Positions 14,401 through 26,754 of a stretch of 64,000 bases of DNA are shown here, in pieces. The notes beneath the pieces were generated by a model. The model did not search any database and was not told the origin of the DNA. It saw only the letters and a list, made by a program, of their open reading frames with translations. Within the stretch, counting starts at the first letter, position 1, and every line of letters begins with the position of its first letter. The position numbers and the translations under genes are program-made. This stretch comes from Hippasteria phrygiana (taxonomy: Eukaryota; Echinodermata; Asteroidea; Valvatida; Goniasteridae), in the NCBI GenBank assembly GCA_037893225.1, contig JAZGUH010000183.1, positions 310,001 to 374,000 of the forward strand. The letters run 5' to 3'.

Positions 14401-14688
14401 ATTGCTCCATGCCTGTCAAATTCCCTGGGGTATGGACTTGCTTTACTCATTCATAATTGCATGAAATATCAACCAAATTCAGTAATTTTGACATGTATGG
14501 ATAGCTTAGATCTGGCGCTACATGTTGCAATTATCGACGGCTTCTTAGAGTTAAAACTTGTGGAGAAAATTCAAACCTCGCAATGTTTATTTTCTTCCCG
14601 GCCACCATCTGTGTGCAGATTACCTTTTATTTATTGCTCCATGCATGTCAAATTCCCTGGGGTATGGACTTGCTTTACTCATTCATAA

Positions 14689-14920
14689 TTGCATGAAATA
14701 TCAACCAAATTCAGTAATTTTGACATGTATGGATAGCTTAGATCTGGCGCTACATGTTGCAATTATCGGCGGCTTCTTAGAGTTAACATTTGTGGAGAAA
14801 ATTCAAACCTCGCAATGTTTATTTTCTTTCCGGCAAACATCTGTGTACATGTTACCGTCTATTTATTGCTCCATGCATGTCAAATTCCCTGGGGTATGGA
14901 CTTGCTTTACTCATTCATAA
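14689..14920 (+). repeat. Chimeric monomer G-F / c-H
   Basis: G81 with C99/T101 is otherwise followed by class a and a P tail, but this unit has a class c core and an H tail. The switch is between positions 101 and 141. It sits between two D-K-a-H units, as expected if a G-F-a-P and a D-K-c-H neighbour were fused. Confidence 0.82.
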
Positions 14921-16544
14921 TTGCATGAAATATCAACCAAATTCAGTAATTTTGACATGTATGGATAGCTTAGATCTGGCGCTACATGTTGCAATTATCG
15001 ACGGCTTCTTAGAGTTAAAACTTGTGGAGAAAATTCAAACCTCGCAATGTTTATTTTCTTCCCGGCCACCATCTGTGTGCAGATTACCTTTTATTTATTG
15101 CTCCATGCATGTCAAATTCCCTGGGGTATGGACTTGCTTTACTCATTCATAATTGCATGAAATATCAACCAAATTCAGTAATTTTGACATGTATGGATAG
15201 CTTAGATCTGGCGCTACATGTTGCAATTATCGGCGGCTTCTTAGAGTTAACATTTGTGGAGAAAATTCAAACCTCGCAATGTTTATTGTCTTCCCGGCCA
15301 CCATCTGTGTGCAGATTACCTTTTATTTATTGCTCCATGCCTGTCAAATTCCCTGGGGTATGGACTTGCTTTACTCATTCATAATTGCATGAAATATCAA
15401 CCAAATTCAGTAATTTTGACATGTATGGATAGCTTAGATCTGGCGCTACATGTTGCAATTATCGACGGCTTCTTAGAGTTAAAACTTGTGGAGAAAATTC
15501 AAACCTCGCAATGTTTATTTTCTTTCCGGCAAACATCTGTGTACATGTTACCGTCTATTTATTGCTCCATGCATGTCAAATTCCCTGGGGTATGGACTTG
15601 CTTTACTCATTCATAATTGCATGAAATATCAACCAAATTCAGTAATTTTGACATGTATGGATAGCTTAGATCTGGCGCTACATGTTGCAATTATCGGCGG
15701 CTTCTTAGAGTTAACATTTGTGGAGAAAATTCAAACCTCGCAATGTTTATTTTCTTCCCGGCCACCATCTGTGTGCAGATTACCTTTTATTTATTGCTCC
15801 ATGCCTGTCAAATTCCCTGGGGTATGGACTTGCTTTACTCATTCATAATTGCATGAAATATCAACCAAATTCAGTAATTTTGACATATATGGATAGCTTA
15901 GATCTGGCGCTACATGTTGCAATTATCGACGGCTTCTTAGAGTTAAAACTTGTGGAGAAAATTCAAACCTCGCAATGTTTATTTTCTTTCCGGCAAACAT
16001 CTGTGTACATGTTACCGTCTATTTATTGCTCCATGCATGTCAAATTCCCTGGGGTATGGACTTGCTTTACTCATTCATAATTGCATGAAATATCAACCAA
16101 ATTCAGTAATTTTGACATGTATGGATAGCTTAGATCTGGCGCTACATGTTGCAATTATCGGCGGCTTCTTAGAGTTAAAACTTGTGGAGAAAATTCAAAC
16201 CTCGCAATGTTTATTTTCTTCCCGGCCACCATCTGTGTGCAGATTACCTTTTATTTATTGCTCCATGCATGTCAAATTCCCTGGGGTATGGACTTGCTTT
16301 ACTCATTCATAATTGCATGAAATATCAACCAAATTCAGTAATTTTGACATGTATGGATAGCTTAGATCTGGCGCTACATGTTGCAATTATCGGCGGCTTC
16401 TTAGAGTTAACATTTGTGGAGAAAATTCAAACCTCGCAATGTTTATTTTCTTCCCGGCCACCATCTGTGTGCAGATTACCTTTTATTTATTGCTCCATGC
16501 CTGTCAAATTCCCTGGGGTATGGACTTGCTTTACTCATTCATAA

Positions 16545-16776
16545 TTGCATGAAATATCAACCAAATTCAGTAATTTTGACATGTATGGATAGCTTAGATC
16601 TGGCGCTACATGTTGCAATTATCGACGGCTTCTTAGAGTTAAAACTTGTGGAGAAAATTCAAACCTCGCAATGTTTATTTTCTTTCCGGCAAACATCTGT
16701 GTACATGTTACCGTCTATTTATTGCTCCATGCATGTCAAATTCCCTGGGGTATGGACTTGCTTTACTCATTCATAA
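16545..16776 (+). repeat. Representative D-K-c-H monomer (class c)
   Basis: Class c (41 units) carries T141, A147, A149 and ACATG at 159-163, always with an H tail in this window. 37 of the 41 also have A at position 81. The ACATG change creates a TGTACA hexamer (BsrGI, 156-161) and an additional ACATGT palindrome at 16703-16708. Exceptions with G81 are at 2862-3093, 8891-9122, 14689-14920 and 34639-34870; the last two look like crossovers between the 99-101 sites and the core. Confidence 0.92.
16703..16708. other. Third ACATGT palindrome, found only in class c and d units
   Basis: Class c and d cores have GTACATGTTA here, sharing the octamer TACATGTT with the right arm of the dyad at positions 63-70 of the same unit. 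Classes a, b and e lack it. The centre-to-centre distance to the second palindrome is 95 bp, close to nine helical turns. Both the sequence match and the spacing are visible; any functional meaning is a guess. Confidence 0.6.
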
Positions 16777-17008
16777 TTGCATGAAATATCAACCAAATTC
16801 AGTAATTTTGACATGTATGGATAGCTTAGATCTGGCGCTACATGTTGCAATTATCGGCGGCTTCTTAGAGTTAACACTTGTGGAGAAAATTCAAACCTCG
16901 CAATGTTTATTTTCTTCCCGGCCACCATCTGTGTGCAGATTACCTTTTATTTATTGCTCCATGCCTGTCAAATTCCCTGGGGTATGGACTTGCTTTACTC
17001 ATTCATAA
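16777..17008 (+). repeat. Representative G-T-a-P monomer (class a)
   Basis: Class a is the commonest core (98 of 275 units). This copy is a clean example: G81, C99/C101, C141 with CCGG at 142-145, GCAGA at 159-163, TTT at 169-171 and a P tail. C99 completes GTTAAC at 94-99, an HpaI hexamer missing from units with A99. Positions 1-80 and 102-140 match nearly every other unit in the array. Class a combines with all upstream states (GK, GT, GF, DK) and mostly with P or H tails, so it is the least tightly linked core. Confidence 0.93.
16811..16845. other. Dyad of two ACATGT palindromes in the conserved half-monomer
   Basis: Shown on one unit; present in nearly every unit at monomer positions 35-69. 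The left arm is ACATGTA followed, after five bases, by AGC. The right arm is GCTACATGT, whose reverse complement is ACATGTAGC, so the arms pair with a five-base bulge. Each arm also contains the self-complementary hexamer ACATGT (35-40 and 64-69), with AGATCT between. Palindrome-rich satellites are known at centromeres that lack CENP-B boxes; any protein-binding or cruciform role here is inference. Two units break the right arm with A for T at 44443 and 46532. Confidence 0.7.
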
Positions 17009-19560
17009 TTGCATGAAATATCAACCAAATTCAGTAATTTTGACATGTATGGATAGCTTAGATCTGGCGCTACATGTTGCAATTATCGGCGGCTTCTTAG
17101 AGTTAAAACTTGTGGAGAAAATTCAAACCTCGCAATGTTTATTTTCTTCCCGGCCACCATCTGTGTGCAGATTACCTTCTATTTATTGCTCCATGCCTGT
17201 CAAATTCCCTGGGGTATGGACTTGCTTTACTCATTCATAATTGCATGAAATATCAACCAAATTCAGTAATTTTGACATGTATGGATAGCTTAGATCTGGC
17301 GCTACATGTTGCAATTATCGGCGGCTTCTTAGAGTTAACACTTGTGGAGAAAATTCAAACCTCGCAATGTTTATTTTCTTCCTGGCCACCATCTGTGTGC
17401 AGATTACCGCCTATTTATTGCTCCATGCATGTCAAATTCCCTGGGGTATGGACTTGCTTTACTCATTCATAATTGCATGAAATATCAACCAAATTCAGTA
17501 ATTTTGACATGTATGGATAGCTTAGATCTGGCGCTACATGTTGCAATTATCGGCGGCTTCTTAGAGTTAACACTTGTGGAGAAAATTCAAACCTCGCAAT
17601 GTTTATTTTCTTCCCGGCCACCATCTGTGTGCAGATTACCTTTTATTTATTGCTCCATGCCTGTCAAATTCCCTGGGGTATGGACTTGCTTTACTCATTC
17701 ATAATTGCATGAAATATCAACCAAATTCAGTAATTTTGACATGTATGGATAGCTTAGATCTGGCGCTACATGTTGCAATTATCGACGGCTTCTTAGAGTT
17801 AAAACTTGTGGAGAAAATTCAAACCTCGCAATGTTTATTTTCTTCCCGGCCACCATCTGTGTGCAGATTACCTTTTATTTATTGCTCCATGCATGTCAAA
17901 TTCCCTGGGGTATGGACTTGCTTTACTCATTCATAATTGCATGAAATATCAACCAAATTCAGTAATTTTGACATGTATGGATAGCTTAGATCTGGCGCTA
18001 CATGTTGCAATTATCGGCGGCTTCTTAGAGTTAACATTTGTGGAGAAAATTCAAACCTCGCAATGTTTATTTTCTTCCCGGCCACCATCTGTGTGCAGAT
18101 TACCTTTTATTTATTGCTCCATGCCTGTCAAATTCCCTGGGGTATGGACTTGCTTTACTCATTCATAATTGCATGAAATATCAACCAAATTCAGTAATTT
18201 TGACATGTATGGATAGCTTAGATCTGGCGCTACATGTTGCAATTATCGACGGCTTCTTAGAGTTAAAACTTGTGGAGAAAATTCAAACCTCGCAATGTTT
18301 ATTTTCTTTCCGGCAAACATCTGTGTACATGTTACCGTCTATTTATTGCTCCATGCATGTCAAATTCCCTGGGGTATGGACTTGCTTTACTCATTCATAA
18401 TTGCATGAAATATCAACCAAATTCAGTAATTTTGACATGTATGGATAGCTTAGATCTGGCGCTACATGTTGCAATTATCGACGGCTTCTTAGAGTTAAAA
18501 CTTGTGGAGAAAATTCAAACCTCGCAATGTTTATTTTCTTCCCGGCCACCATCTGTGTGCAGATTACCTTTTATTTATTGCTCCATGCATGTCAAATTCC
18601 CTGGGGTATGGACTTGCTTTACTCATTCATAATTGCATGAAATATCAACCAAATTCAGTAATTTTGACATGTATGGATAGCTTAGATCTGGCGCTACATG
18701 TTGCAATTATCGGCGGCTTCTTAGAGTTAACATTTGTGGAGAAAATTCAAACCTCGCAATGTTTATTTTCTTCCCGGCCACCATCTGTGTGCAGATTACC
18801 TTTTATTTATTGCTCCATGCCTGTCAAATTCCCTGGGGTATGGACTTGCTTTACTCATTCATAATTGCATGAAATATCAACCAAATTCAGTAATTTTGAC
18901 ATGTATGGATAGCTTAGATCTGGCGCTACATGTTGCAATTATCGACGGCTTCTTTGAGTTAAAACTTGTGGAGAAAATTCAAACCTCGCAATGTTTATTT
19001 TCTTTCCGGCAAACATCTGTGTACATGTTACCGTCTATTTATTGCTCCATGCATGTCAAATTCCCTGGGGTATGGACTTGCTTTACTCATTCATAATTGC
19101 ATGAAATATCAACCAAATTCAGTAATTTTGACATGTATGGATAGCTTAGATCTGGCGCTACATGTTGCAATTATCGGCGGCTTCTTAGAGTTAAAACTTG
19201 TGGAGAAAATTCAAACCTCGCAATGTTTATTTTCTTCCCGGCCACCATCTGTGTGCAGATTACCTTTTATTTATTGCTCCATGCATGTCAAATTCCCTGG
19301 GGTATGGACTTGCTTTACTCATTCATAATTGCATGAAATATCAACCAAATTCAGTAATTTTGACATGTATGGATAGCTTAGATCTGGCGCTACATGTTGC
19401 AATTATCGGCGGCTTCTTAGAGTTAACATTTGTGGAGAAAATTCAAACCTCGCAATGTTTATTTTCTTCCCGGCCACCATCTGTGTGCAGATTACCTTTT
19501 ATTTATTGCTCCATGCCTGTCAAATTCCCTGGGGTATGGACTTGCTTTACTCATTCATAA

Positions 19561-19792
19561 TTGCATGAAATATCAACCAAATTCAGTAATTTTGACATGT
19601 ATGGATAGCTTAGATCTGGCGCTACATGTTGCAATTATCGGCGGCTTCTTAGAGTTAAAACTTGTGGAGAAAATTCAAACCTCGCAATGTTTATTTTCTT
19701 CCTGGCCACCATCTGTGTGCAGATTACCGCCTATTTATTGCTCCATGCCTGTCAAAATCCCTGGGGTATGGACTTGCTTTACTCATTCATAA
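19561..19792 (+). repeat. Representative G-K-b-I monomer (class b)
   Basis: Class b (48 units) differs from class a by C to T at 143, which destroys CCGG and creates TGGCCA (MscI hexamer, 143-148), and by GCC instead of TTT at 169-171. This copy also has the I tail, with A at position 197. The 143 change is a C to T transition at a CpG, the kind produced by deamination of methylated cytosine, though a single event then amplified would explain all copies. In b/d/e blocks class b often alternates with class d as 464-bp dimers. Confidence 0.92.
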
Positions 19793-20024
19793 TTGCATGA
19801 AATATCAACCAAATTCAGTAATTTTGACATGTATGGATAGCTTAGATCTGGCGCTACATGTTGCAATTATCGACGGCTTCTTAGAGTTAAAACTTGTGGA
19901 GAAAATTCAAACCTCGCAATGTTTATTTTCTTTCCGGCAAACATCTGTGTACATGTTACCGTCTATTTATTGCTCCATGCATGTCAAATTCCCTGGGGTA
20001 TGGACTTGCTTTACTCATTCATAA

Positions 20025-23000
20025 TTGCATGAAATATCAACCAAATTCAGTAATTTTGACATGTATGGATAGCTTAGATCTGGCGCTACATGTTGCAATT
20101 ATCGGCGGATTCTTAGAGTTAACACTTGTGGAGAAAATTCAAACCTCGCAATGTTTATTTTCTTCCCGGCCACCATCTGTGTGCAGATTACCTTTTATTT
20201 ATTGCTCCATGCCTGTCAAATTCCCTGGGGTATGGACTTGCTTTACTCATTCATAATTGCATGAAATATCAACCAAATTCAGTAATTTTGACATGTATGG
20301 ATAGCTTAGATCTGGCGCTACATGTTGCAATTATCGGCGGCTTCTTAGAGTTAAAACTTGTGGAGAAAATTCAAACCTCGCAATGTTTATTTTCTTCCTG
20401 GCCACCATCTGTGTGCAGATTACCGCCTATTTATTGCTCCATGCCTGTCAAAATCCCTGGGGTATGGACTTGCTTTACTCATTCATAATTGCATGAAATA
20501 TCAACCAAATTCAGTAATTTTGACATGTATGGATAGCTTAGATCTGGCGCTACATGTTGCAATTATCGGCGGCTTCTTAGAGTTAAAACTTGTGGAGAAA
20601 ATTCAAACCTCGCAATGTTTATTTTCTCTTCCTGGCCACCATCTGTGTGCAGATTACCGCCTATTTATTGCTCCATGCCTGTCAAAATCCCTGGGGTATG
20701 GACTTGCTTTACTCATTCATAATTGCATGAAATATCAACCAAATTCAGTAATTTTGACATGTATGGATAGCTTAGATCTGGCGCTACATGTTGCAATTAT
20801 CGACGGCTTCTTAGAGTTAAAACTTGTGGAGAAAATTCAAACCTCGCAATGTTTATTTTCTTTCCGGCAAACATCTGTGTACATGTTACCGTCTATTTAT
20901 TGCTCCATGCATGTCAAATTCCCTGGGGTATGGACTTGCTTTACTCATTCATAATTGCATGAAATATCAACCAAATTCAGTAATTTTGACATGTATGGAT
21001 AGCTTAGATCTGGCGCTACATGTTGCAATTATCGGCGGCTTCTTAGAGTTAACACTTGTGGAGAAAATTCAAACCTCGCAATGTTTATTTTCTTCCCGGC
21101 CACCATCTGTGTGCAGATTACCTTTTATTTATTGCTCCATGCCTGTCAAATTCCCTGGGGTATGGACTTGCTTTACTCATTCATAATTGCATGAAATATC
21201 AACCAAATTCAGTAATTTTGACATGTATGGATAGCTTAGATCTGGCGCTACATGTTGCAATTATCGGCGGCTTCTTAGAGTTAAAACTTATGGAGAAAAT
21301 TCAAACCTCGCAATGTTTATTTTCTTCCTGGCCACCATCTGTGTGCAGATTACCGCCTATTTATTGCTCCATGCCTGTCAAATTCCCTGGGGTATGGACT
21401 TGCTTTACTCATTCATAATTGCATGAAATATCAACCAAATTCAGTAATTTTGACATGTATGGATAGCTTAGATCTGGCGCTACATGTTGCAATTATCGGC
21501 GGCTTCTTAGAGTTAAAACTTGTGGAGAAAATTCAAACCTCGCAATGTTTATTTTCTTCCCGGCCACCATCTGTGTGCAGATTACCTTTTATTTATTGCT
21601 CCATGCATGTCAAATTCCCTGGGGTATGGACTTGCTTTACTCATTCATAATTGCATGAAATATCAACCAAATTCAGTAATTTTGACATGTATGGATAGCT
21701 TAGATCTGGCGCTACATGTTGCAATTATCGGCGGCTTCTTAGAGTTAACATTTGTGGAGAAAATTCAAACCTCGCAATGTTTATTTTCTTCCCGGCCACC
21801 ATCTGTGTGCAGATTACCTTTTATTTATTGCTCCATGCCTGTCAAATTCCCTGGGGTATGGACTTGCTTTACTCATTCATAATTGCATGAAATATCAACC
21901 AAATTCAGTAATTTTGACATGTATGGATAGCTTAGATCTGGCGCTACATGTTGCAATTATCGACGGCTTCTTAGAGTTAAAACTTGTGGAGAAAATTCAA
22001 ACCTCGCAATGTTTATTTTCTTTCCGGCAAACATCTGTGTACATGTTACCGTCTATTTATTGCTCCATGCATGTCAAATTCCCTGGGGTATGGACTTGCT
22101 TTACTCATTCATAATTGCATGAAATATCAACCAAATTCAGTAATTTTGACATGTATGGATAGCTTAGATCTGGCGCTACATGTTGCAATTATCGGCGGCT
22201 TCTTAGAGTTAACACTTGTGGAGAAAATTCAAACCTCGCAATGTTTATTTTCTTCCCGGCCACCATCTGTGTGCAGATTACCTTTTATGTATTGCTCCAT
22301 GCCTGTCAAATTCCCTGGGGTATGGACTTGCTTTACTCATTCATAATTGCATGAAATATCAACCAAATTCAGTAATTTTGACATGTATGGATAGCTTAGA
22401 TCTGGCGCTACATGTTGCAATTATCGGCGGCTTCTTAGAGTTAAAACTTGTGGAGAAAATTCAAACCTCGCAATGTTTATTTTCTTCCTGGCCACCATCT
22501 GTGTGCAGATTACCGCCTATTTATTGCTCCATGCCTGTCAAAATCCCTGGGGTATGGACTTGCTTTACTCATTCATAATTGCATGAAATATCAACCAAAT
22601 TCAGTAATTTTGACATGTATGGATAGCTTAGATCTGGCGCTACATGTTGCAATTATCGACGGCTTCTTAGAGTTAAAACTTGTGGAGAAAATTCAAACCT
22701 CGCAATGTTTATTTTCTTTCCGGCAAACATCTGTGTACATGTTACCGTCTATTTATTGCTCCATGCATGTCAAATTCCCTGGGGTATGGACTTGCTTTAC
22801 TCATTCATAATTGCATGAAATATCAACCAAATTCAGTAATTTTGACATGTATGGATAGCTTAGATCTGGCGCTACATGTTGCAATTATCGGCGGCTTCTT
22901 AGAGTTAACACTTGTGGAGAAAATTCAAACCTCGCAATGTTTATTTTCTTCCCGGCCACCATCTGTGTGCAGATTACCTTTTATTTATTGCTCCATGCCT

Positions 23001-23042
23001 GTCAAATTCCCTGGGGTATGGACTTGCTTTACTCATTCATAA
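20025..23042 (+). repeat. 3-kb tandem duplication, copy 1 (13 units)
   Basis: Thirteen units, 3018 bp, repeated at 23043-26058. Shared markers in the same order: GGCGGATTC in the first unit, A104 in the sixth, G175 in the tenth. This copy alone has a two-base CT duplication near 20626-20629, which happened after the duplication or was lost from copy 2. The insertion lets a forward open frame run 597 bp (20358-20954) across two units; it is not evidence of a gene. Confidence 0.92.
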
Positions 23043-26000
23043 TTGCATGAAATATCAACCAAATTCAGTAATTTTGACATGTATGGATAGCTTAGATCTG
23101 GCGCTACATGTTGCAATTATCGGCGGATTCTTAGAGTTAACACTTGTGGAGAAAATTCAAACCTCGCAATGTTTATTTTCTTCCCGGCCACCATCTGTGT
23201 GCAGATTACCTTTTATTTATTGCTCCATGCCTGTCAAATTCCCTGGGGTATGGACTTGCTTTACTCATTCATAATTGCATGAAATATCAACCAAATTCAG
23301 TAATTTTGACATGTATGGATAGCTTAGATCTGGCGCTACATGTTGCAATTATCGGCGGCTTCTTAGAGTTAAAACTTGTGGAGAAAATTCAAACCTCGCA
23401 ATGTTTATTTTCTTCCTGGCCACCATCTGTGTGCAGATTACCGCCTATTTATTGCTCCATGCCTGTCAAAATCCCTGGGGTATGGACTTGCTTTACTCAT
23501 TCATAATTGCATGAAATATCAACCAAATTCAGTAATTTTGACATGTATGGATAGCTTAGATCTGGCGCTACATGTTGCAATTATCGGCGGCTTCTTAGAG
23601 TTAAAACTTGTGGAGAAAATTCAAACCTCGCAATGTTTATTTTCTTCCTGGCCACCATCTGTGTGCAGATTACCGCCTATTTATTGCTCCATGCCTGTCA
23701 AAATCCCTGGGGTATGGACTTGCTTTACTCATTCATAATTGCATGAAATATCAACCAAATTCAGTAATTTTGACATGTATGGATAGCTTAGATCTGGCGC
23801 TACATGTTGCAATTATCGACGGCTTCTTAGAGTTAAAACTTGTGGAGAAAATTCAAACCTCGCAATGTTTATTTTCTTTCCGGCAAACATCTGTGTACAT
23901 GTTACCGTCTATTTATTGCTCCATGCATGTCAAATTCCCTGGGGTATGGACTTGCTTTACTCATTCATAATTGCATGAAATATCAACCAAATTCAGTAAT
24001 TTTGACATGTATGGATAGCTTAGATCTGGCGCTACATGTTGCAATTATCGGCGGCTTCTTAGAGTTAACACTTGTGGAGAAAATTCAAACCTCGCAATGT
24101 TTATTTTCTTCCCGGCCACCATCTGTGTGCAGATTACCTTTTATTTATTGCTCCATGCCTGTCAAATTCCCTGGGGTATGGACTTGCTTTACTCATTCAT
24201 AATTGCATGAAATATCAACCAAATTCAGTAATTTTGACATGTATGGATAGCTTAGATCTGGCGCTACATGTTGCAATTATCGGCGGCTTCTTAGAGTTAA
24301 AACTTATGGAGAAAATTCAAACCTCGCAATGTTTATTTTCTTCCTGGCCACCATCTGTGTGCAGATTACCGCCTATTTATTGCTCCATGCCTGTCAAATT
24401 CCCTGGGGTATGGACTTGCTTTACTCATTCATAATTGCATGAAATATCAACCAAATTCAGTAATTTTGACATGTATGGATAGCTTAGATCTGGCGCTACA
24501 TGTTGCAATTATCGGCGGCTTCTTAGAGTTAAAACTTGTGGAGAAAATTCAAACCTCGCAATGTTTATTTTCTTCCCGGCCACCATCTGTGTGCAGATTA
24601 CCTTTTATTTATTGCTCCATGCATGTCAAATTCCCTGGGGTATGGACTTGCTTTACTCATTCATAATTGCATGAAATATCAACCAAATTCAGTAATTTTG
24701 ACATGTATGGATAGCTTAGATCTGGCGCTACATGTTGCAATTATCGGCGGCTTCTTAGAGTTAACATTTGTGGAGAAAATTCAAACCTCGCAATGTTTAT
24801 TTTCTTCCCGGCCACCATCTGTGTGCAGATTACCTTTTATTTATTGCTCCATGCCTGTCAAATTCCCTGGGGTATGGACTTGCTTTACTCATTCATAATT
24901 GCATGAAATATCAACCAAATTCAGTAATTTTGACATGTATGGATAGCTTAGATCTGGCGCTACATGTTGCAATTATCGACGGCTTCTTAGAGTTAAAACT
25001 TGTGGAGAAAATTCAAACCTCGCAATGTTTATTTTCTTTCCGGCAAACATCTGTGTACATGTTACCGTCTATTTATTGCTCCATGCATGTCAAATTCCCT
25101 GGGGTATGGACTTGCTTTACTCATTCATAATTGCATGAAATATCAACCAAATTCAGTAATTTTGACATGTATGGATAGCTTAGATCTGGCGCTACATGTT
25201 GCAATTATCGGCGGCTTCTTAGAGTTAACACTTGTGGAGAAAATTCAAACCTCGCAATGTTTATTTTCTTCCCGGCCACCATCTGTGTGCAGATTACCTT
25301 TTATGTATTGCTCCATGCCTGTCAAATTCCCTGGGGTATGGACTTGCTTTACTCATTCATAATTGCATGAAATATCAACCAAATTCAGTAATTTTGACAT
25401 GTATGGATAGCTTAGATCTGGCGCTACATGTTGCAATTATCGGCGGCTTCTTAGAGTTAAAACTTGTGGAGAAAATTCAAACCTCGCAATGTTTATTTTC
25501 TTCCTGGCCACCATCTGTGTGCAGATTACCGCCTATTTATTGCTCCATGCCTGTCAAAATCCCTGGGGTATGGACTTGCTTTACTCATTCATAATTGCAT
25601 GAAATATCAACCAAATTCAGTAATTTTGACATGTATGGATAGCTTAGATCTGGCGCTACATGTTGCAATTATCGACGGCTTCTTAGAGTTAAAACTTGTG
25701 GAGAAAATTCAAACCTCGCAATGTTTATTTTCTTTCCGGCAAACATCTGTGTACATGTTACCGTCTATTTATTGCTCCATGCATGTCAAATTCCCTGGGG
25801 TATGGACTTGCTTTACTCATTCATAATTGCATGAAATATCAACCAAATTCAGTAATTTTGACATGTATGGATAGCTTAGATCTGGCGCTACATGTTGCAA
25901 TTATCGGCGGCTTCTTAGAGTTAACACTTGTGGAGAAAATTCAAACCTCGCAATGTTTATTTTCTTCCCGGCCACCATCTGTGTGCAGATTACCTTTTAT

Positions 26001-26058
26001 TTATTGCTCCATGCCTGTCAAATTCCCTGGGGTATGGACTTGCTTTACTCATTCATAA
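23043..26058 (+). repeat. 3-kb tandem duplication, copy 2 (13 units)
   Basis: Thirteen units, 3016 bp, matching 20025-23042 unit by unit in class, with GGCGGATTC at the start, A104 in 24203-24434 and G175 in 25131-25362. Apart from the CT duplication in copy 1 I noticed no consistent class difference between the copies, so this is among the youngest large events in the window. Confidence 0.92.
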
Positions 26059-26522
26059 TTGCATGAAATATCAACCAAATTCAGTAATTTTGACATGTAT
26101 GGATAGCTTAGATCTGGCGCTACATGTTGCAATTATCGGCGGCTTCTTAGAGTTAAAACTTGTGGAGAAAATTCAAACCTCGCAATGTTTATTTTCTTTC
26201 CGGCCAACATCTGTGTACATGTTACCGTCTATTTATTGCTCCATGCCTGTCAAAATCCCTGGGGTATGGACTTGCTTTACTCATTCATAATTGCATGAAA
26301 TATCAACCAAATTCAGTAATTTTGACATGTATGGATAGCTTAGATCTGGCGCTACATGTTGCAATTATCGGCGGCTTCTTAGAGTTAAAACTTGTGGAGA
26401 AAATTCAAACCTCGCAATGTTTATTTTCTTCCTGGCCACCATCTGTGTGCAGATTACCGCCTATTTATTGCTCCATGCCTGTCAAAATCCCTGGGGTATG
26501 GACTTGCTTTACTCATTCATAA

Positions 26523-26754
26523 TTGCATGAAATATCAACCAAATTCAGTAATTTTGACATGTATGGATAGCTTAGATCTGGCGCTACATGTTGCAATTAT
26601 CGGCGGCTTCTTAGAGTTAAAACTTGTGGAGAAAATTCAAACCTCGCAATGTTTATTTTCTTTCCGGCCAACATCTGTGTACATGTTACCTTTTATTTAT
26701 TGCTCCATGCCTGTCAAATTCCCTGGGGTATGGACTTGCTTTACTCATTCATAA
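26523..26754 (+). repeat. d/a recombinant monomer (one of four copies)
   Basis: The core starts as class d (CCGGCCAACA, GTACATG) and ends as class a (ACCTTTTATT) with a P tail, the switch being in GTTACC or the neighbouring bases. The same recombinant is present at 36727-36958, 37887-38118 and 39975-40206, each flanked by b-I units. It therefore arose once before blocks IV and VI separated. Confidence 0.87.

Larger units (their letters stand above)
11441..26058 (+). repeat. Block III: a/c/b region without class d or e
   Basis: Sixty-three units: 35 a, 16 c, 12 b, and not a single d or e unit, the longest such stretch in the window. The left part uses D-K-a-H/G-F-a-P and G-F-a-P/D-K-c-H dimers. 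The right part (20025-26058) is a two-copy 3.0-kb repeat. The run from 11441 to 14688 matches the start of block V (30231-33014) unit for unit apart from two extra units and one c/d difference, which shows the two blocks share an origin. Confidence 0.87.

Noticed and set aside
16811..16845. p53-type half-sites around CATG
   Set aside because: The flanks (TGA/TAT, CTA/TTG) do not fit RRRCWWGYYY. The core alone is not evidence.
16777..17008. CENP-B box
   Set aside because: I looked for the TTCG....A..CGGG pattern on both strands, including around the CCCGG of class a. The required bases do not line up.
19561..19792. Pol III-like internal promoter on the minus strand
   Set aside because: The reverse complement contains GGTTTGAATT, similar to a B box, and TGGCCAGGAAG, loosely like an A box, with TTTT after. 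Key B-box C positions are T, and the boxes are only about 16 bp apart, too close for a tRNA-type promoter.
20358..20954. Longest open frame, 198 codons
   Set aside because: It is two unit frames joined because of the CT duplication near 20626-20629. The matching stretch in the second 3-kb copy lacks the insertion and the frame closes as usual.
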